From contig NC_014839.1 of assembly GCF_000175935.2 (NCBI RefSeq), forward strand, positions 310,001 through 374,000: DNA of 64,000 bases. The letters are read 5' to 3'. Numbering within the stretch: position 1 is the first letter of the stretch; every line of letters starts with the position of its first letter. Under the pieces are notes generated by a model that saw only the letters and a list, made by a program, of their open reading frames with translations, had not been told where the DNA came from and made no database searches. Source of the DNA: Pantoea sp. At-9b. GTDB lineage: Bacteria; Pseudomonadota; Gammaproteobacteria; Enterobacterales; Enterobacteriaceae. This document shows, in pieces, positions 48,489-57,386 of this stretch. Both the position numbers and the translations under genes were made by a program.

Positions 48489-48957
48489 AATACGGAAACC
48501 ACTCTGAATGCAGCACCAGCGCTGACGGCGGTCACCCAGGCCGATATCGCCCGTGGGTGCATACTGCTTTATCCGTCTTGATAACGGCGATGAGTCTTTT
48601 TTCCACAACGGTCACTGGCTGGACGGAGCAAGCACCGACAGGAGCAAACCTTCTGTACTCGGTCTGGTACAGCGGGTGGCAAGGGCAGGGGTAAATTCCT
48701 GCGCTGCATTAAGCTTATCGTCACGGGGTGTGAAACGCGGCAGGGGCGGTGCGTGCACTTCTGTAGTGACCTGCTGCTAAGCGGTATCAATAGCAACCTG
48801 TGATTTACGGTGCTCCCGGATGAGGACTGGTTTGCGGCATTGAGCGCATTCTGGTGATGACGGCGTGGCGGAGAACGTGGTCAGTATGACGCCGTTGCGG
48901 GACAACCCGTCCTGTACCGACTGGAAAGTTATCTGTAACCGAAAAGTTATCATCTGA
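48486..48957 (+). pseudogene. Leading-region cassette A: copy of the 51043 gene, frameshifted
   Basis: Aligns along its length with 51043-51612 (starting MNTETTLNAAPALTAVTQAD and ending DWKVICNRKVI). It carries several one-base losses and a deletion of about 100 bases in the middle. Confidence 0.65.
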
Positions 48958-49045
48958 CGGAAAAAAGGCAGGGGGGTACCCCTGCCCGTTTCCGCCATCG
49001 GTCCGGTAAAACCGGTGACATTACCTGAACCTCGGAGAAGCATCC

Positions 49046-49330
49046 ATGTCCTCATCTGTAACTGTAGCAGCTGCCTGCCATCCTGCTGGTGAAGAACTCT
49101 GTTTTGCTGATCTGGTCACACTGATCGGTGACGGGGACGGGGTTCTGGCTTTCGACACCGGTAACACTGAGTGCATCAGCGGCCACACTCATTACCTACG
49201 CGGAAGGGACCAGCCCGGATGCTGACGGGGAAGCGGGAGAGAGCGCCGTCACGGACCTGCTGGCCGACCTGATGCATCTTTGTGAGAGCAGAGGGATGCG
49301 TTTGATGGCCTGTCGGCACACCGGCCAGCC
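49046..49330 (+). pseudogene. Leading-region cassette A: copy of the 51704 gene, frameshifted
   Basis: MSSSVTVAAACHPAGEELCF followed by ADLVTLIGDGDGVLAFDTGN matches 51704-52039; it loses frame after TECIS. Confidence 0.6.
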
Positions 49331-49469
49331 TCCTCCGCCTGCGTCCGTCCCCGTGCAGTGTTTGCTCTTTCCTCCTGCTGCTTTTCCTCTCGTTGTGCTT
49401 TTTCGCCGGTTGTTTTCCGGCATTTTCCATGCCAGAACCACAGGGGGAAAAGGCTCGGCCCCTCCGGCT

Positions 49470-49863
49470 CCTGCCCCTGCGGGCAGTCGTCAGCCCCTCT
49501 CCGCTAACCGGCCAGGTCTGATGGCGAAGGTCAGGGGCTGCAACCGGCTGCCGCCGGTGCGTTTACCGGGCGGCACCCTTTAATGCCGCCACGCCGTTCC
49601 GTCGTGTCGGGTGTGTTCCTGCCCGTCGGCCCGTCCGGAGAGCATGTCCCGGTCGCCACTCGCGGAGGACTTTCCGTAGCACAGTCGATTCACTTCCGAA
49701 AGGGCCCCGCTTCGCTGCCTCCTCACCCGTTCGCACTCACTCTGCTCGCTTGCGCTGCGGTTTGCGGGGGCTCCCTTTCTCCGTTCACTGCCGGTGCTAC
49801 TTTGCCCTTCGCCGCGACTGGATCGACCGAAACATGACTACACACCGGAACAGGAGAAGTGCC
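49470..49863 (+). promoter_or_regulatory. GC-rich leading-region element A, candidate single-strand promoter (ssi/Frpo type)
   Basis: Non-coding GC-rich block with GGTCTGATGGCGAAGGTCAG, CTTTAATGCCGCCACGCCGT, TCGTGTCGGGTGTGTTCCTG and CTGCTCGCTTGCGCTGCGG, nearly identical to 55023-55413, directly before an MNTQNVN-type gene. Repeated, palindromic, and upstream of leading-region genes, as are the F ssi/Frpo elements that recruit RNA polymerase on the transferred strand. The functional call is inference. Confidence 0.45.
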
Positions 49864-50637
49864 ATGAACACACAGAACGTCAACGTCAACACCGCCACGC
49901 CAGAATCTCCCAAAACATGGGTGAACAACCCTTCCATCACCTTTATTTCCCGCAAAACCAGTGCGCTCATCCGTCTCGCAAAAACGGAAGGCGATTTGAT
50001 GATGTACCGTGCCTTTGAACGCCTCGGCATTGATGCACCGGATTATAACGTTGAAATTTTTGCCCCGCAGGAAGCCGCCTGCCTGGTGACAGAGCTGGCG
50101 GAGATGGGCGGGCTCACCACGCCTGTGGTGTATGACATGGTCCGCTCCGTAGAGTCTCTGGCACAGGGTATGAAGCTGTCATCTCTGTGGGATGAGGAAT
50201 ACCCGGAAAGCCTGCCGGAACTGGCGGTGTTTCAGGCCGCATCGGCAGAAAAGAAGGCGCGGACTCTCCGGAGTATGAAAACAGTCGCTCCGGTGTCTGC
50301 TAACGTGCCGGAAATACCGGGCCTCAGTCAGGCACTGCGCAACGATCTGGCCTGTCTGGCCACACTCAGCACAAGAGAAATGGACGAAATGGAACGGGAG
50401 GAGCTGCTGAACGGCACGATTCGGAATATCGCGGAACGCGTCTGCAACACGGTAACGGACTGGACCCGTCCGCGTCCGGTGGTGCCGTTTTCCTCCCTGT
50501 CAGCCTGGAACTGTGCCGGTCAGCTTGCCATGAAATTATTCGGAGAAACCGGTGAAACTGCATGGAGTGCGGGGCGTTCTCACCTGGCGCTGTTACTGAT
50601 GGCAGGGTATTCCATGTATGTGGCTGATATTGCCTGA
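49864..50637 (+). CDS. 257-aa plasmid leading-region protein, unrecognised
   Basis: Starts MNTQNVNVNTATPESPKTWV (leader shared with the 55414 gene), then SITFISRKTSALIRLAKTEG, YRAFERLGIDAPDYNVEIFA and LSAWNCAGQLAMKLFGETGE. Soluble, no membrane segment. AGGAGAAGTGCC precedes ATG. It lies on the strand that would be transcribed from the incoming T-strand. Function unknown; intact. Confidence 0.75.
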   Translation: MNTQNVNVNTATPESPKTWVNNPSITFISRKTSALIRLAKTEGDLMMYRAFERLGIDAPDYNVEIFAPQEAACLVTELAEMGGLTTPVVYDMVRSVESLAQGMKLSSLWDEEYPESLPELAVFQAASAEKKARTLRSMKTVAPVSANVPEIPGLSQALRNDLACLATLSTREMDEMEREELLNGTIRNIAERVCNTVTDWTRPRPVVPFSSLSAWNCAGQLAMKLFGETGETAWSAGRSHLALLLMAGYSMYVADIA

Positions 50638-50678
50638 TTATTTATCCGGCAGCCAGGCTGCCGGACCGGGAGATAACT

Positions 50679-50813
50679 ATGGAGACACATCACGCAGACA
50701 GTACTGACACGTCCCTGCCGGGAAAATTCACGCCACCTGCCGGTCTGTCGCCAGAGCTGGCCGGGCGTCTTAGTGAAATCAGTGACGGAGCGTCCGGCAG
50801 AACACGGGCGTAA
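50679..50813 (+). CDS. 44-aa leading-region protein
   Basis: METHHADSTDTSLPGKFTPP followed by AGLSPELAGRLSEISDGASG and RTRA. GGGAG seven bases upstream of ATG. A terminator (AGCAGGC-GTCT-GCCTGCT) follows at once. A damaged relative ends near 48251, also followed by the same type of terminator. Confidence 0.55.
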   Translation: METHHADSTDTSLPGKFTPPAGLSPELAGRLSEISDGASGRTRA

Positions 50814-50817
50814 AAAA

Positions 50818-50837
50818 AGCAGGCGTCTGCCTGCTTC
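50818..50837 (+). terminator. Hairpin after the 44-aa gene
   Basis: AAGCAGGCGTCTGCCTGCTT, a perfect stem with short loop; A-run before and TCTTCC after. The cassette A equivalent lies at 48259-48279. Confidence 0.55.
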
Positions 50838-50896
50838 TTCCACGGCAGTCAGTTACCGGCTGACTGCCTCATCAAAACCAACAATGGAGAGTTGTT

Positions 50897-51046
50897 ATGA
50901 ATTCTGACCCGCAAATCCTGTCATAGGCAGAGGCGTTTGTAAATGGCCTCAGAAATGGCCGCAGGGCCACCATGCGTCCCATGCCATTCCGGCAGTGGCC
51001 GCAGTTTATGCAGGCTGTACACACAATGATGGAGGCAAAAGCATGA
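50897..51046 (+). pseudogene. Leading-region cassette B: 49-codon gene with one amber codon
   Basis: MNSDPQILS-TAG(50924)-AEAFVNGLRNGRRATMRPMP then FRQWPQFMQAVHTMMEAKA and TGA overlapping the next ATG (ATGA). Otherwise open; the cassette A copy instead carries a frameshift. Confidence 0.6.
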
Positions 51047-51612
51047 GTACGGAAACCCTTCTGAATGCGGCATCCGCGCTGACGCCGGTCAAACAGGCCG
51101 ATATCGCCCGCGTGATGGGTGCATACTGTTTTATCCGTCTTGATAGCGGGGATGAGGCTTTTTTCCACAACGGACACTGGCTGGACGGTGCAGACGCCGC
51201 CAGCGGCGAACCTTCAGTGCTCGGCCTGGCGCAGCGGGCGGCACGGGCAGGGGAGAAATTCCTGCGCTGCATGGAGCTGCCGGTGCCGGATTCGGCAGAG
51301 TGGTGCTGAAGCGACGTCGCGGAGCAGCTGGCGCGCAGCGCCGTCACGGTGGGGGTGCGCATGGAGCTTATCGTCACGGGATGTGAAACGCGGCAGGGGC
51401 GGGGCGTGCACTTCTGTAACGATCCGCTGCTGAGCGGCATCAACAGCAACCTGTGGTTTCCGGTGCGCCCAGGTGAGGACTGGTTTGCGGGCATTGAGCG
51501 CATTCTGGTGATGAACGGCGTGGCGGAGAACGTGGTCAGCCTGACGCCGTTGCGGGACAACCCGTCCTGTACCGACTGGAAAGTTATCTGTAACCGGAAA
51601 GTTATCACCTGA
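51043..51612 (+). pseudogene. Leading-region cassette B: 189-codon gene with one TGA
   Basis: MSTETLLNAASALTPVKQAD, GAYCFIRLDSGDEAFFHNGH to PVPDSAEWC, TGA (51307), then SDVAEQLARSAVTVGVRMEL to DWKVICNRKVIT. Both halves are in the same frame and have strong protein character. Unrecognised plasmid family. Confidence 0.65.
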
Positions 51613-51703
51613 CGGAAAAAAGGCAGGGGGGTGTGCCCCTGCCTGTTTCAGTTGTCATAACAATACAAAGACAACAGTACTCTGATAATCGGCGATATCA
51701 TCC

Positions 51704-52039
51704 ATGACATCATTAATGACTTTAGCACCGGATACTTATCCTGCCGGGTAGGAACTCTGTTTTGCAGACCTGATCACACTGGCCGGTGACGGGGACGGGG
51801 TACTGCCTTTTGACGCCGGTAACACTGAGCGCATCAGCGCCACGGCGGCCGCACTCGTGACCTTCGCGGAAAGGACCGGCCTCGATGCTGACGGGGAACC
51901 GGCAGAGACCGCCGTCTCGGACCTGCTGGCTGACCTGATGCACCTGTGTGACAGCGGCGGAATGGCGTTTGATGGCCTGCTGGCGACTGCCCAACTGCAC
52001 CACGATGCGGAGACGGAAAACGAAGAAGAAGGGCGGTAA
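51704..52039 (+). pseudogene. Leading-region cassette B: 111-codon gene with one amber codon
   Basis: MTSLMTLAPDTYPAG-TAG(51749)-ELCFADLITLAGDGDGVLPF, TGLDADGEPAETAVSDLLAD and LMHLCDSGGMAFDGLLATAQ. Acidic soluble protein of unknown function. The copy A equivalent has GEE where the TAG falls. Confidence 0.6.
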
Positions 52040-52271
52040 AAGCAGGAGCGGCCCGGTGCTGACGCACCGGACTGCTTCCTCCTTCTGCGTCCGCCCCCGT
52101 GCAGTGTTCGCGTTTTCCCCCTGCTGTTCTTCCTCATGCTGTACTTTTTTGACGGTTGTCTGTGGGCATTTTTCCGCGCCAGAACCACAGAAGAAAAGGG
52201 CATGGCCCCCTGACGGCTCCCCGGCGGTGCCGGGTCGTCAGCCCCGCTCCGCTAACCGGCAGAGCCGGTAA

Positions 52272-52279
52272 GCTCCACC
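52272..52279. repeat. IS66 target-site duplication, left copy
   Basis: GCTCCACC, identical to 55015-55022. Confidence 0.85.
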
Positions 52280-52365
52280 GTAATGTTGCGGCGAACTCAT
52301 CTTCACAGGAATTTTCAGGCAGTTAGCATTACCGGCATTCGTACAACTCCCGTGGAGATCGAACA

Positions 52366-52710
52366 ATGCCAAAAATTCGATGGACTCTTGACCAGAAAAA
52401 GCATCACGTCGCCGCATGGAGAGCCAGTGGCCTCACCCGTGCACAATATTGCGACCTTTACGATATTCCTTTCAAATCACTGCGACAGTGGCCGCAGGAT
52501 GTCGCAAAAGCTGAACAACGCGCAAACGCCCCGGAAATCATCCCCGTCAGGGTTTCTGATGCACCTGCAGCACCCGTCGACACCCTTCAGCAGCCCCCTG
52601 CTGCTGTAAATGAACCTGTCACGCTCTTTCTGCCCGGTGGAATACGCATGTGCTGCCATCCTTCACAACTGACCGACGTCTTCAGGGCCCTCCGCTATGC
52701 TGAAACCTGA
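52366..52710 (+). CDS. tnpA: IS66 TnpA-type accessory protein
   Basis: 114 residues: RWTLDQKKHHVAAWRASGLT followed by RAQYCDLYDIPFKSLRQW, a helix-turn-helix of the IS66 OrfA type; then PVTLFLPGGIRMCCHPSQLT. Overlaps tnpB start. Confidence 0.88.
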   Translation: MPKIRWTLDQKKHHVAAWRASGLTRAQYCDLYDIPFKSLRQWPQDVAKAEQRANAPEIIPVRVSDAPAAPVDTLQQPPAAVNEPVTLFLPGGIRMCCHPSQLTDVFRALRYAET

Positions 52711-53068
52711 TAATGTCTTCCTGGCCGTGAAACCTGTGGACATGCGCCGGGGGATCGACACCCTCACACAGTATGTGCAGGACACGCTGAAATCTTCATG
52801 GCACGAAAGTGCAGCTTTTGTCTTTGCCAATAAGGCCCGGACGCGCATCAAAGTGCTGCGCTGGGACAAGCACGGAGTATGGCTGTGCACCCGGCGTCTG
52901 CATAAAGGTCACTTTCACTGGCCACGTGCAAATGATGCCGCATGGTCTCTGACGCCTGAGCAGTTCGAATGGCTGATAACCGGCATCGACTGGCAACAAA
53001 TGGACGGACATAACCTGGCGGACGGGGTCTTCCGGAGTGAAGACCTTCCATCTGCACATCAGCTGTAA
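52697..53068 (+). CDS. tnpB: IS66 TnpB accessory protein (Orf2)
   Basis: 123 residues: MLKPDNVFLAVKPVDMRRGI then DTLTQYVQDTL and VLRWDKHGVWLCTRRLHKGH, the conserved IS66 Orf2 pattern. Start overlaps tnpA by 14 bases. Confidence 0.95.
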   Translation: MLKPDNVFLAVKPVDMRRGIDTLTQYVQDTLKSSWHESAAFVFANKARTRIKVLRWDKHGVWLCTRRLHKGHFHWPRANDAAWSLTPEQFEWLITGIDWQQMDGHNLADGVFRSEDLPSAHQL

Positions 53069-53130
53069 AACAGGGTGTAACCCTGTGTAAAATAATGAAT
53101 ATCCATGCCCGCCATGGTAGTATTAAGGGT

Positions 53131-54690
53131 ATGGATATCTCACTTCTCAGCACCACCAATGACATCGAACAGCTTCGCACTCTGGCGCTTGCCATGGTGC
53201 AAAAAGTGGTGTCTGAGAATGCTGAAAAAGAACAACGTATCCGTCTGCTGGAAGAGGCGCTGATGCTGGCCCGGCAGCATCGATTCGGGCGAAAAAGCGA
53301 ATCGCTGTCCGGGCTACAGCGCCAGCTCTTCGAAGAGGATGTGGACACGGATATCGCGGCGACGGAAGTCCGGCTGAGAACGCTGTTACAGCCCGATGAT
53401 GCCGGTGAAACCCGGCCCGCACTCCGCCCCGTTCGTAAACCCCTTCCGGCCCATCTGCCACGGGTCGTAAAAACCATTGAACCCGCGTCGACTGATGACT
53501 GTCCGGATCTCGGGTGCCCGGGGATGCTGCGCCATATCCGCGACGAAGTGAGTGAAAAACTGGAGTATATCCCGGCGCACTTCGTCGTTAATCAGTATGT
53601 TCGCCCACAGTACGGGTGCACCTGCTGCCAGCGGGTGGTCAGTGGTGACGTGCCCGCGCAGATTATCCCGAAAGGGAATGCAGAAGCCAGCCTGGCTGCT
53701 CAGGTGGTGGTCAGCAAATACCGGGACTATTTGCCACTTTATCGCCAGCGGCACATTTTTGCCCGGGCCGATGTCGATCTGTCAGTCAGCACAATGGCCG
53801 GATGGGTTGGCGCAGTCAGCGTAGCCCTGATGCCCCTGGCTGAACAGCTACGCCGTTTAATCTTAACCCGCGATGTTATCCATGCCGATGAGACGTCGAT
53901 GCGTATCCTGGATACCCAAAAAGGAGGCTCATCCTTACGGGGCTGGCTCTGGAGCTACATCAGCGGCGAGCATAGCGGCAATCCCGTCGTTGTCTTCGAA
54001 TGTCATGCGGGCCGGGGTGCTAAATATCCGCTGGCATTCCTGTCAGAATGGGCGGGCGGATATCTGGTCACCGATGACTGTGACGTCTACAAGTCGGTGG
54101 CGAAAGAAAACGACCGTATCATCAACGTCGGATGCTGGAGTCACGCCCGCCGACGGTTCGCTGAGTTATATAAGGCCAGTGGGGATCCGCGTGCAGGGTT
54201 CGTTCTGAAAGTGCTCGCCCGGATATTCAGTCTGGAGGAGCGCATCCGCACCCGCTCACCGGAAAATAAGGTCCGGTGGCGACGACGGTATACCAGACCT
54301 CTGCTTGAGAAACTTCATACCTGGCTGACAGAGCAACTGGATGCCTGCCAGAAAGGGTCTGCCCTGTATAAAGCGATACGTTATCCGCTGAAGGAGAAAA
54401 CGTGGCCGTCACTGGTTCGCTTCCTGGAGGATGGCAGGGTTCCCATGGAAAATAACCGTGCCGAACGGGTCATCAGGCCGGTGGCGATGGGGCGCAACAA
54501 CTGGTTGTTCGCGGGTTCTCTGGCCGCAGGAGAACGTGCCGCGCGAATCATGGGGCTGCTGGAAACGGCGAAAATGAACGGTCTGGAGCCGCATGCCTGG
54601 CTGTCGGACGTGCTGAAACGACTACCGTCGTGGTCGGAGGATCGGCTGGATGAGTTGCTGCCGTTTTCGACATACCGGTTCAGCAGGTAA
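53131..54690 (+). CDS. tnpC: IS66 transposase TnpC
   Basis: 519 residues from MDISLLSTTNDIEQLRTLAL. Features: coiled N-terminus, LARQHRFGRKSESLSGLQRQ, a zinc-binding region YGCTCCQRVV, DDE core with VIHADETSMRILDTQKGG, GGYLVTDDCDVYKSVAKEND and MENNRAERVIRPVAMGRNNW. Intact. Confidence 0.95.
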   Translation: MDISLLSTTNDIEQLRTLALAMVQKVVSENAEKEQRIRLLEEALMLARQHRFGRKSESLSGLQRQLFEEDVDTDIAATEVRLRTLLQPDDAGETRPALRPVRKPLPAHLPRVVKTIEPASTDDCPDLGCPGMLRHIRDEVSEKLEYIPAHFVVNQYVRPQYGCTCCQRVVSGDVPAQIIPKGNAEASLAAQVVVSKYRDYLPLYRQRHIFARADVDLSVSTMAGWVGAVSVALMPLAEQLRRLILTRDVIHADETSMRILDTQKGGSSLRGWLWSYISGEHSGNPVVVFECHAGRGAKYPLAFLSEWAGGYLVTDDCDVYKSVAKENDRIINVGCWSHARRRFAELYKASGDPRAGFVLKVLARIFSLEERIRTRSPENKVRWRRRYTRPLLEKLHTWLTEQLDACQKGSALYKAIRYPLKEKTWPSLVRFLEDGRVPMENNRAERVIRPVAMGRNNWLFAGSLAAGERAARIMGLLETAKMNGLEPHAWLSDVLKRLPSWSEDRLDELLPFSTYRFSR

Positions 54691-55014
54691 AGGCTCGGGA
54701 TACTGAAAAAAACCGTTGTCGGGAAAGGCGAACCGGAGGCAGCTAATCCGCGATACCGGCGTCATTCCTGTAGTCGGGTGTTGCGCCCCTGACACAGGGA
54801 TCGCGGCAAAGCCCTGTCCCACGGGGCTTCAGCCACAGTCAGCACCTGCACCGCATCTCCGCGATTACCGCAGTCAGTACTTCGACACCTGTCCGCAAAC
54901 ACCCTGGTCAGTACTTCAACGCCTGACAGAACACCCGCACTGAAACCTGAGACGATCGATTCGCCGAAATTAGCCAAAACCGCTCTGTCAATGCGAGTTG
55001 CCCGCATGCTTACG

Positions 55015-55022
55015 CTCCACCG
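55015..55022. repeat. IS66 target-site duplication, right copy
   Basis: GCTCCACC, identical to 52272-52279. Confidence 0.85.
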
Positions 55023-55413
55023 GACCACGCGGGGGCGTGTTCCGGGCCTCCCGGCCAGGGTCTGATGGCGAAGGTCAGTGGCTGCAACCGGCTGTCGCCG
55101 TTGCATTCACCGGGCGCGCTGCGCCCTTTAATGCCGCCACGCCGTTCCGTCGTGTCGGGTGTGTTCCTGCTCATCTCCCCAGTCGTGCAGCCTGTTCCGG
55201 TGTGCTCCCCGCGGAGGGCTGTTCGTAGCACCGTTCTCCGTCTGCCCTGAAGGGTACGCTTCGCCGTTCCTCGCCCGTTCGCACTCGCTCTGCTCGCTTG
55301 CGCTGCGGCCTCCGGTGACGCCCTTCGTGCATCCCTCGCCCGTCGCTACTCTGCCCTTCGCCGCGAGGAACTCACCGAAACAGGGTTAAAGCAACCGATA
55401 AGAGGAAACCAGC
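55023..55413 (+). promoter_or_regulatory. GC-rich leading-region element B, candidate single-strand promoter (ssi/Frpo type)
   Basis: Near copy of 49470-49863: GGGTCTGATGGCGAAGGTCA, CTTTAATGCCGCCACGCCGT, TCGTGTCGGGTGTGTTCCTG and GCTCGCTTGCGCTGCGGCC, ending in AACTCACCGAAACAGGG just before the 55414 gene. Its 5' part is cut off by the IS66 insertion. Confidence 0.45.
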
Positions 55414-55725
55414 ATGAACACACAGAACGTCAACACCGCCGCTTCAGAATCTACCGAAACACGGGGGAAGGGACAGGAAAACCGCGACCTGAGTCCGGCT
55501 CAGTTTGCGGACCTGTACCTCTGGATCCGTGCAAACGGTGAGTTTACCGGCGTGGCGGGCGTGCACCAGGCCGTACTGGCCGGGATGACGCTCATTGAGG
55601 AGCCTACCCCGGAGTCGGAAGCCCTGAAAATTTACGTCCACAAAGGGTATCCCGTGGCCGTCCAGGAATATGACACCGGATTTGTGGTCGTCCGGGAGTA
55701 TTACGCCGCTGCTGCCGGGGAATGA
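55414..55725 (+). CDS. 103-aa plasmid leading-region protein
   Basis: MNTQNVNTAASESTETRGKG then NRDLSPAQFADLYLWIRANG and PTPESEALKIYVHKGYPVAV, followed by QEYDTGFVVVREYY. AAGAGGAAA provides a ribosome site. Shares its N-terminal leader with 49864 and the relic at 15545. Function unknown; first gene downstream of element B and so early in transfer. Confidence 0.75.
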   Translation: MNTQNVNTAASESTETRGKGQENRDLSPAQFADLYLWIRANGEFTGVAGVHQAVLAGMTLIEEPTPESEALKIYVHKGYPVAVQEYDTGFVVVREYYAAAAGE

Positions 55726-55781
55726 TCCCGGCCAGAAAACACGTTGATTTGACCGTCTTTCTCAATATAAGGAATTTTATT

Positions 55782-56603
55782 ATGGTCCGTTTTGCCACCC
55801 GCTACGCCGCCCCCACGTCTGTCCGTAAAAATAATCCACTGACCAATGATGAGCTGATGCGCGTCGTGCCGAGCGCCTTTTCCGCTGAAAAACACGACTC
55901 CCGATCTGACCGCTATACGTATATTCCAACCATCACCCTGCTGGATAAACTGCGCGACGAAGGTTTCCAGCCTTATTACGCCAGTCAGTCACGCGTGCGC
56001 GACCCGGAGCGCCGTGACTTTACCAAACACATGATCCGCCTGCGCCGGGGAAATAATCTGTCCGGTGCCGAAGTCCCTGAAATTGTTTTACTGAACAGTC
56101 ACGATGGCTCAAGCAGTTATAAAATGATCCCCGGTATTTTCCGCCAGGTGTGCAGCAACGGACTGGTGTGCTGGAAATCATTTGGCGAAATCAGCGTGCC
56201 GCACAAAGGTGATATTGTGTCGCAGGTGATTGAGGGTGCTTATGAGGTACTGGGCGTATTCGATAAGGTCGAAAATAACATCGACACAATGAAATCCATT
56301 CAGGTAAACAGTGAAGAACGCCGCCTGCTGGGGCAGCTGGCTCTGGAGTATAAATATGACGGTAAAGAGTCGCCCGTCACGGCTGAGCGTATTATTCAGC
56401 CGCGTGCCTGGTATGACAAAGGCACCGATTTGTGGACCGCATTTAATATCGTTCAGGAGAATCTGATCAAAGGTGGCGTCTCCGGCAGAACGGCGAAAGG
56501 AAAAAGAATCACTACCCGACCGGTGACGGGAATTGATGGCGATATAAAACTTAATCAGGCGCTGTGGAAAATGGCGGAGGAGTTCGCAAAACTCAAAGCA
56601 TAA
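55782..56603 (+). CDS. DUF932-family plasmid protein
   Basis: 273 residues: ATRYAAPTSVRKNNPLTNDE, YTYIPTITLLDKLRDEGFQP, HMIRLRRGNNLSGAEVPEIV, then LLNSHDGSSSYKMIPGIFRQ and VCSNGLVCWKSFGEI. The LNSHDGSSSYxxxxGxFRxVCxNGLV motif defines DUF932, frequent in conjugative-plasmid leading regions. AAGGAA before ATG at 55782; an upstream start at 55722 overlaps the previous stop and is less likely. Confidence 0.92.
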   Translation: MVRFATRYAAPTSVRKNNPLTNDELMRVVPSAFSAEKHDSRSDRYTYIPTITLLDKLRDEGFQPYYASQSRVRDPERRDFTKHMIRLRRGNNLSGAEVPEIVLLNSHDGSSSYKMIPGIFRQVCSNGLVCWKSFGEISVPHKGDIVSQVIEGAYEVLGVFDKVENNIDTMKSIQVNSEERRLLGQLALEYKYDGKESPVTAERIIQPRAWYDKGTDLWTAFNIVQENLIKGGVSGRTAKGKRITTRPVTGIDGDIKLNQALWKMAEEFAKLKA

Positions 56604-56625
56604 ATATTAACTCCAATATACGGGG

Positions 56626-57159
56626 TTATTTTATGCGGGTGTCAACGTCTGCGCTGAGAAAAGTTTCCGGCGCAGGCGTTTTTTTATTCTGCTGTGTCAT
56701 GGCAGCATAAACCTCATCACGGGCGATAAGCACGCGATAGATACTTTTAATTATTGCCGCATACTCACGGCGCTGTTTTATGAGCTTCGGGCTGGGGCCG
56801 GTGTTATACATCCCGACGCTGTCCCAGTTCCTGCCGTACTGCCTGAAATTGCGCGCCTCGATCCACGCGCCGGTATAAATGCAGATACACGGATCTTTCA
56901 GAAGCCTTTCCCGCGTAATATCAAACTTTTTCAGCTGATCAAAATGAGAGCTGTTGATCTGCATGTTGCAGACGTCATGCGTTCCCCCGCTGCTTCTGGT
57001 ATTCAGCGCATTATTACGCATGCGCGATTCCTGAATGGAGTGTGCCATCAGCAGGCGCGGATCAATACCGAAACCTTCCCCGGCCTTTGTGAAACACATT
57101 TCTGGTGCAGCCTGCACGCTGAATATTGCGGCAAAGCCTGCACAGGCGAACCATTTCAT
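56626..57159 (-). CDS. Conjugation-associated lytic transglycosylase (F gene X / orf169, VirB1-like)
   Basis: 177 residues. Signal peptide (KWFACAGFAAIFSVQAAPEM), catalytic Glu in HSIQESRMRNNALNTRSSGG, CNMQINSSHF, and GAWIEARNFRQYGRNWDSVG followed by MYNTGP: the SLT domain of specialised transglycosylases. Locally opens peptidoglycan for the transfer apparatus. As in F, it lies next to oriT and is read away from traM into the leading region. Confidence 0.92.
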   Translation of the reverse strand: MKWFACAGFAAIFSVQAAPEMCFTKAGEGFGIDPRLLMAHSIQESRMRNNALNTRSSGGTHDVCNMQINSSHFDQLKKFDITRERLLKDPCICIYTGAWIEARNFRQYGRNWDSVGMYNTGPSPKLIKQRREYAAIIKSIYRVLIARDEVYAAMTQQNKKTPAPETFLSADVDTRIK

Positions 57160-57348
57160 AAAAATAATCTCATCATAACGCGCAGAATGCGCTGAGGGCG
57201 TCTGCGTGAAAAATACCCTCTCAGGTAATCATGCGCAAGATAATTCGTTACAGACGCGCACGGGGCGCTCTGCGTGACCTTCTTATGACCATGCCGGATT
57301 ATTTAAAACAGCGGGAAGGGGGGTATTTCACAAGCCGCTTTTACAGGG

Positions 57349-57370
57349 TTACTCACATCACACCCCACGC
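57349..57370 (-). other. nic-site region of oriT
   Basis: Minus strand reads GCGTGGGGTGTGATGTGAG. F nic is in TTTGCGTGGGGTGTGGTGC, cut after GGGTGT. By analogy the cut lies on the minus strand between 57360 and 57359, so the transferred 5' end leads into the transglycosylase and leading-region genes. Confidence 0.75.
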
Positions 57371-57386
57371 AAGATTTTATCTTGCG
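57368..57386 (+). terminator. oriT-proximal hairpin (relaxase recognition and/or terminator)
   Basis: CGCAAGAT-TTT-ATCTTGCG perfect stem beside nic, followed on plus by GTTTTTTGTTTTT. F has a comparable inverted repeat (GCAAAAAC...GTTTTTGC) at the same place, used in relaxase recognition and end-joining. Confidence 0.7.

Larger units (their letters stand above)
52280..55014 (+). mobile_element. Complete IS66-family element, 2735 bp, 8-bp target duplication
   Basis: Left end GTAATGTTGCGGCGAACTC and right end (reverse complement) GTAAGCATGCGGGCAACTC pair as terminal inverted repeats (GTAA--.TGCGG--AACTC). GCTCCACC flanks both sides. All three tnp genes are intact, so it may be recent and active. 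It sits inside the cassette B GC-rich element. Confidence 0.92.

Noticed and set aside
52848..53477. 209-codon minus frame in IS66
   Set aside because: Shadow of tnpB/tnpC, which are intact and recognised.
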